This document shows positions 58,183 through 64,000 of a stretch of 64,000 nucleotides of DNA, piece after piece (within the stretch, counting starts at the first letter, position 1; every line of letters starts with the position of its first letter). The position numbers and the translations under genes are program-made. Location: NCBI GenBank assembly GCA_013400115.1, contig VXBP01010286.1, positions 430,159-494,158 of the forward strand, given 5' to 3'. This DNA is from Rhinopomastus cyanomelas. Taxonomy: Eukaryota; Chordata; Aves; Bucerotiformes; Rhinopomastidae. The notes under the pieces were generated by a model. It ran no database searches. It was not told the DNA's origin and saw only the letters and a list, made by a program, of their open reading frames with translations.

Positions 58183-59425
58183 TCCCCACCTCTGCCATCA
58201 AATATAACATCTCACTCTTATGTCTGACCTATTACTACTGCACTAAGGCTCTACTTAGAAGCCTGCACAGGAGTAAAAACCCAAACCATTAGCTAGGTAA
58301 GTATCTGTACTTTTCCCTCTGCTCATGGCATTGCAGGGAGCATACATAAGGACATAAAAGCATGTCAAAGCTTCTTATTTCACACTTTCTCCAGGCCCAT
58401 GCCCTTCAAAGTCCTTCTGCAAATCTGAAGGCAGCAAGGCAGGGAAGGAGGAGTTGTCTGGGGCACACGGTACCTCCGTTCCGAAGCTACACCCCAGAGA
58501 AGCAGGGGCTGCTCAGGCACGGCCGAGATGATTCACATGCTGCAACGTCTCGGGCAGGAGAGCTTATCCTACAGGTGGATCAAGAAGTCCAGGTGTTTGG
58601 AAAGCAGTCCCCTGCCTCCTCCAAGGATTCCAAAACCACATACTATTCTTGGAGCTTTTTCAAACCACCTTGCTAAAACACCTGGGCTCTCTCAGCTCCT
58701 TCTGCTCCACAGAGCCACGGGGGAGTAGTGCAGCCTCCTTCGGTGTGCCTGGATATAATTCGCTCAAACAAGTGATCAATGACAATGAGAGCGCCAGGCG
58801 TTCTCAATTAAGATCATATCAGCTCAGAAAGAAGTAGTCATTTTCTTTTATCCCTGCCAATTCTTAATTAAAGCAGGTAAGTCATCACGTAGGACTGCTG
58901 AAATTTAATTTGGAAAGGCTGAGATTCCCAAAGACAAGCTGCTATTGACATGTTACCGAAGAGACAAAGCACTGCTCGCTTTGTGAATCTTTATTTGCAG
59001 CTCGTGTGCAAAGAAATGGATCTTGATTTGTGATTCTCCTTGAGTCACTTAGGGAAATGGAGCTTTTAGATCTCCACTGCAACAAAAAAATGGATGGTTG
59101 AAAAAAAAGAAATCCAAAGCATGAAGCTCACTTACGGATTCAGGGGCTGAACTGACTGCAATTTAAAAGTCCAACCTTTGCTCGTCTTTAGAAGCTGCTC
59201 CTATATCTCATCCACCCTTCTCCTTTGCTTTCAGAAACTTTGAGAAAATGCAGCAGGACACTGAAGTGACCTTTAAGTCAACAAGTCAAATCACTCTTCG
59301 TGCTGAATATGAAGTTCCAATGCAAACTGATTGCTTATTCCTCATACTACAACTAGGTGGAAGCTCTGTGTGTACTGGTTAATGTGTCCAATACAGCCAG
59401 CAGCACTGCAGCTGGCATCCCAGCC

Positions 59426-59925
59426 ATCACAGAACATTAGGGATTGGAAGGGACCTCCAAAGATCATCCAGTCCAATCCCCCGGCCACAGCAGGATCACC
59501 TAGATCCAGTCGCGCAGGGACGTGTCCAAGTGGGTTTTAAACCTCTCCAGAGAAGCTCCCTGGGCAGCCCATTCCAGTGCTGCTCTGTCAGCATCACCAT
59601 GAAGAAGTTCCTTCTCATATTGATGTGGAGCCTCCTCTGTTCCAGCTCACACCCACTGTCCCTTGTCCTATCACTAGATGACACTGAGCAGAGCCTGGCT
59701 CCATCCTCCTGACACCCACCCTTCACATGTTTATCAACAATAAGGAGGTCTCCTCTTCTCCAAGCTCAAGAGACCCAGCTCCCTCTGCCTTTCATCATCA
59801 GGATGATGCTCCCCTCCATCATCCCTGTGGCTCTGCACTGGACTCTCCAGCAGCTTTGTATCCCTCTTGAGCTGAGAGGCCCAGAAGTGGACACAACATT
59901 CCAGATGTGGTCCCACCAGTTCTTT
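59426..59925 (-). mobile_element. CR1 LINE, J-like
   Basis: ATCACAGAACATTAGGGATT through the ORF2 C-terminus (deletions near 59560 and 59748) to ACATTCCAGATGTGGTCCCA. Confidence 0.96.
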
Positions 59926-61189
59926 GGCTAGTCTGTAACTACAGTGCCTCCAAGAAAAGAGAAAATATACAGACCACTTTCATCTTAAATTCATGCTTAA
60001 TACAGAAAAATCAGGTTCATACTCAGTGCAGCAGAAGACAGAGATTCCAGCTGCTCTTTGTCAGGCAACCTGCAGGTGAAAGGTGTCTGAATTCAGCTAA
60101 CAGCCAACCTTTACAGGCTGCAGACTGGAGCCCAGCACTTTCTAAGCAGTCAAACCAATCAGCATATCCCAACTCAGGCACACACAGAAATCACACCACT
60201 ATTCAGCTCTACACAGGCTCAACGAGGGTCTAGAAGACTTGAAAAAATCCTTGCAATTAGCTGTAAATTCATCCAAAACAAAACTGTTACGAGGTCTGCA
60301 TTTTCAAACGGGCGGCTGAATCACAGTTCTCACTGCCTGAAGAGCTAGAGACATTCAGCTTCAGCGTGTGGCTTTTTAGTCCTAAGTGCACGCACGGATG
60401 GGGAGAGAGAGCATCTGCGTGCACAGCGGTTGTGATTCAGATTTGAAAAGGCTCGGTGCCTCCCAGCACAAACTGATGGCCAACTGGGATCAAAATTCTG
60501 GTCTTCCTGGGCCACCTCCGAGTGATTGTTCAGGTGAATGGTTGGGACTGTCACTTCAGCAGTGAAGCTGGAGCAAGCCTCTAATTGAGGCAGCGCACGG
60601 GGAGGAACAGAAAGGTCCTGTACTGTTCCAAACGAGGAGGTAGAACCTCCGACTGCGATCGAGTCAATGCAAAGCTGACCACTGTTTTCAAGAGGAGATG
60701 CAATTACAAACCCCGTTATTTAGAGGTCTGTAATAATCCCCAAACAAGAGGGCAGAAATATTTGGATGCAACAATCAAGTAGCTTTGTGATTCATGTCTA
60801 CTGAATGCAGTTACACAAACTGTTAGGTGCAGAAACCTTGACGTTTCTTCTCGGTTCTGCACAAACACTGAGCTCTGCTCTTGCCATATCGCTATATTTA
60901 TTTGCTTTTCATGCCTGCCTTTTAAAGAGGTGCCTTTGGCTTGCTTGGCTCCACAGGAGTCAAGAAAGGAACTGCAACATTAAGGATTTGTAATGAAGAA
61001 AAGACCTTCATAAAGTTTTTCTAACGCTCCGGTGTGGTTTCGCAGGTTTCTACCTGTTTGCTGTTTAGCATCAACATGAAACCACCAAAAGAACTTCCCC
61101 AATTTTAATAATGCTTGAGAACTGGGTCAATAGATGCTGACTGAAGCACTTGAAATGCCTACACCAGCACCGCCACAAAGCGAGGAGGA

Positions 61190-61480
61190 AGAATCACAGA
61201 GCATTAGGGATTGGAAGGGACTCTGAAAGACCATCTAGTCAAAACCTCCTGCCACAGCAGGATTCCCTAGATCCAGTCGCACAGGAACATGTCCAGGAGG
61301 GTCCTAAATGTCTCCAGAGAAAGAGACTCCACAACCCCCCCTGGGCAGCCCCTTCCAGTGCTCTGTCACCCTCACCATGAAGAAGCTCCTTCGCAGACTG
61401 ATGTGGAAACTCCTGCGTTCCAGCTCACACCCATTGCCCCTTGTCCTGTCATTAGATGACACTGACAAAGTCCTTCTTTC
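61190..61480 (-). mobile_element. CR1 LINE, J-like
   Basis: AGAATCACAGAGCATTAGGG through CTTGTCCTGTCATTAGATGA and CACTGACAAAG. Confidence 0.95.
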
Positions 61481-61527
61481 TTGAACAAGGCTTGTGTTCC
61501 ATCCTGCCAGTCCTTTGCTCTTTAACA

Positions 61528-61609
61528 TAGAATCATCAGGGATTGGAAGGGACCTTAAAAGACCATCCAGTCCAATCCCCCTGCCACAGCAAGATCACCC
61601 AGACCAAGT
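61528..61609 (-). mobile_element. CR1 LINE 3' end, J-like, abutting an older CR1
   Basis: ATAGAATCATCAGGGATTGG through ACCCAGACCAAGTCATACAG. Confidence 0.93.
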
Positions 61610-61805
61610 CATACAGTCAGGGTTAGAAGGGACCACAGGACCATCCAGTTCCAACTCCCCTACCATGGGCAGGGACACCCCACCCCAGATCAGGCTGGCC
61701 AGAGCCTCATCCAGCCTGGCCTTAAACACCTCCAAGGATGGGACCTCCACCACCTTCCTGGGCAACCCACCCCAGTGCTTCAGCCTTTCTGAGAGCTGGG
61801 AGACC
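61610..61805 (-). mobile_element. CR1 LINE, diverged (F-like) subfamily
   Basis: GTCATACAGTCAGGGTTAGA, CTACCATGGGCAGGGACACC, CAGCCTGGCCTTAAACACCT and TTTCTGAGAGCTGGGAGACC. This is the classic chicken-type CR1 sequence, and the J-like copy seems to have inserted at its 3' end. Confidence 0.9.
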
Positions 61806-62732
61806 TTCAGCCCAAATGAGCAGCGTTTACCATCAGCTGTTGACGGAGTCACCCGGCTGTGCTCGGCGTAGGCACTGCTGCCCGTCAGCACTTCCCCGCA
61901 GCTGGCAGAGAGCAGGTGCACGCTCTCACGCAGCATTTGTGCAGAGTGCTGCTTCTCCAGCACACGCTGGGCTCAGGCTTCCGAACACAAAGCCCTCCAG
62001 CCAAGCTGGCCTTCCCAGCAGCATCACTCAAGGTTCTCCTTTCTAACCTGGAGAAGGAGAAACGCCGGACAGATGGCAAAGGTCGAGCACAGAGCTCTTG
62101 TATCAGAGGCAAAAGGGACCCACATTGCCAGGTGGAACTGTTTGGGAGCAGTGATGAAAAGACAGAGCAGATATCTGGAGGTTAAATTGCTGTCTCCTCA
62201 GTGACACTTCTTTCTGCCTTGCCCTTGGCAGTCAAACTCAGAACGTGCAGCTCAGAAAGACACGGAAAAGAAGCCAGAAACAGAAACACATGCAACTGGG
62301 ACTGGGAAGGAATGGTTTGGGGAAAGACAGAGGAATGGTGCAGTGGGAATGGAGAAGCCAGGGGACAAAGAGGGCAGAAAGAGGAGCTCAGGAACAGATC
62401 AGGAGTTATTTCATCCCACCCAGAGAAAATCAGCTTAATGATTCAGTCGTTCTTTTTTTGGGTTTCAGTTGCATAATGATGGAAGTTATCTTCCAGGCTT
62501 TTCCCAAGGCTGGCATGATACCTCTTCCTAGGACACAAACACCCGCTAGACATAACATGTCACTCCTGCTTTTTGCTTTTCAGTCTGACAGCTTTGAAAC
62601 TAATTTAACAGAATAGCTGCCAGAGAAAAGATACCCTGCAATCCAGATCATCCACGCGTACTCCTTCAATCCCCTATCAACTCCATGAAGGAGTTTGTTT
62701 TTCCTGGTTGGGTAGTAGGTTTATGTCAACAC

Positions 62733-62990
62733 CTACGACAAGGGGCAATGGGTGTGATCTGGAACAGAGGAGGTTCCATGTCAATAGCAGAAGGAACTTC
62801 TTCACAATGAGGGTGATGGAGCCCTGGAACAGGCTGCCCAGGGGGGTTGTGGAGTCTCCTTCCCTGGAGACATTTAAAACCCTTCTGGATGTGTTTCTGT
62901 GTGACTTGGTCTAGGTGACCCTGCTGTGGCAGGGGGACTGGACTGGATGATCTTTCAAGGACCTTTCCAATCCTTAATGTTCTGTGATTG
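62733..62990 (+). mobile_element. CR1 LINE, J-like
   Basis: CCTACGACAAGGGGCAATGG through an open ORF2 end (RNFFTMRVMEPWNRLPRGVV) to TCCTTAATGTTCTGTGATTG. Confidence 0.96.
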
Positions 62991-63053
62991 TGAATATTTT
63001 AACTTTTATAGATTCTACTGCAGTAGCATGTTGGTTTTTATTTACCTCAAAGA

Positions 63054-63135
63054 GTGATCCTGCTCTGGCAGGGGGATTGGACTAGATGATCTTTCAAGGT
63101 CCCTTCCAGTCCCTGATGTTCTGTGATTCTATGAC
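63054..63135 (+). mobile_element. CR1 LINE tail, first of a tandem pair
   Basis: GTGATCCTGCTCTGGCAGGG through CTGATGTTCTGTGATTCTAT. Confidence 0.94.
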
Positions 63136-63228
63136 TTGGTCCAGGTGATCCTGCTCTGGCAGGGGGACTGCACTAGATGATCTTTGGAGGTCCCCCCCCA
63201 ATCCCTAATGTTCTGGGATTCTGTTCTG
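63136..63228 (+). mobile_element. CR1 LINE tail, second of a tandem pair
   Basis: ACTTGGTCCAGGTGATCCTG through AATGTTCTGGGATTCTGTTC. Equivalent points in the two tails are 91 bp apart. Confidence 0.94.
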
Positions 63229-64000
63229 CAGTAAACTGTATAGAAAAAAATAACAAATTAACTGCAGAGCAAGGACATTGTCATATTGTTTTAAAAATAA
63301 AAAGGATCAGTTAGAAAAATCTATTTTGCAAGTCAAAGAATAATTTACTGCTGGTTGTGTACATTCACACAATCCCTCTGAGACAGAATTCTCCTTGTGT
63401 CATCAGTTCTGCATAATCTCACCAGGTGCTCAAAAGAAAAGCAGCACTGATCTTTGTGATGATCAGAAACCAGAGAGTTAGGACCGGTGTCTGAAGATGG
63501 TTGCAAGGGCAGCTTGTGGAAAGGGTGTGTTAAGGCAGGCAGCAGGGTGAGGCGAGCACCTCTGCCAGGCTGCACAGGACAGACAGCAGTCGGGGACAGA
63601 TCTGAAGTGACAGATCCCTATTACAGGCACCCACTGAAAGCTGTGAACACACTGCACCAGGCTGCTGTCTGGACAGTCTGCCCACAAGGAGACTGCAGGC
63701 AGACCTCAGAAGGGATGACAGACCTCTTAGCTCAGCTCCAGCCAGCTCCCCAGAGCTGCTGCAGCTGCGCTGAGCTGCCCACCTCCACACACACACGCTG
63801 CCAGAACAGCCAGTGGGAGACAGCAGTTACCAGGTCCCTAATGCGACTCGGAGCCCAAATTCCCACCAATAAATGCAAACATGGATCTCAACTCTGTTCC
63901 TGACTGAGCTGACATGAAGACAAAGCCCATGCAGCTCTGCTCCGAGCCACACCGCAAATGCAAGCTGCTGCTCTCTGATGCCCTTCCTCCCTCCCACACA

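Larger units (their letters stand above)
33448..64000 (-). other. DHRSX: DHRSX upstream intron (partial, at least 30.5 kb)
   Basis: Everything above 33447 lies upstream of the first visible DHRSX exon. I found no SDR TGxxxGxG exon here, so this is read as intron continuing past the window end. Unique stretches longer than 300 bp without a named feature are 33829-34307, 34771-36017, 36101-36705, 37213-37770, 38532-39293, 40216-41121, 41197-41787, 42186-42989, 43369-43962, 44757-45208, 45494-46086, 46456-47005, 47552-48008, 48179-48880, 49551-50635, 52338-53078, 53291-54032, 54123-54847, 55213-55953, 56509-57523, 57586-57983, 58183-59425, 59926-61189, 61806-62732 and 63229-64000. Their open frames look like chance. 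An intronic gene cannot be excluded by eye. Confidence 0.6.

Noticed and set aside
33448..64000. Upstream DHRSX exon with the TGxxxGxG cofactor loop
   Set aside because: No matching codon pattern seen on the minus strand. Likely beyond the window end.

Overview
The window is vertebrate nuclear DNA, almost certainly from a bird. It is saturated with 5'-truncated CR1 LINE fragments that carry the avian hallmark 3' end: an 8-bp ATTCTGTG-type tail, preceded by the C-terminal part of the CR1 ORF2 frame. I count about 80 fragments. With my approximate boundaries they cover about 18 kb, a little over a quarter of the window. Most belong to one young-looking, CR1-J-like type, and a minority to several more diverged types. 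Such a high density suggests a CR1-rich lineage such as woodpeckers and relatives (Piciformes). That is an inference from general knowledge, not something the sequence proves.

The only protein-coding gene I can support is DHRSX, on the minus strand. Three internal coding exons are clear at 33346-33447, 24330-24537 and 15289-15496. Their splice sites and codon phases fit together (phases 1, 1, 2, 0). Together they encode the middle of a short-chain dehydrogenase/reductase, including the NNAG motif and the Asn-Ser-Tyr-Lys catalytic residues. The first exons, with the TGxxxGxG cofactor loop, and the final exon are not visible and should lie beyond position 64000 and before position 1. Nearly everything else is therefore DHRSX intron: at least 15.3 kb, then 8.8 kb, 8.8 kb and at least 30.5 kb.

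Layout: 1-15288 is the downstream intron, with CR1 copies and an N-bounded false duplication. 15289-15496 is an exon. 15497-24329 is an intron holding a 1.45-kb block duplicated on both sides of a 263-bp N run, plus a small CpG-rich patch. 24330-24537 is an exon. 24538-33345 is an intron with a tandemly amplified CR1 tail. 33346-33447 is an exon. 33448-64000 is the upstream intron, with a 45-bp minisatellite, a CR1 ORF2 body fragment and a CR1 fold-back hairpin.

I see no operon, CRISPR array, tRNA, rRNA or convincing second gene, and no evidence of an undescribed biological system. The most useful observations are two probable assembly duplications, unusual CR1 structures (fold-backs, tandem tails, chimeras), the minisatellite and a few candidate regulatory patches.
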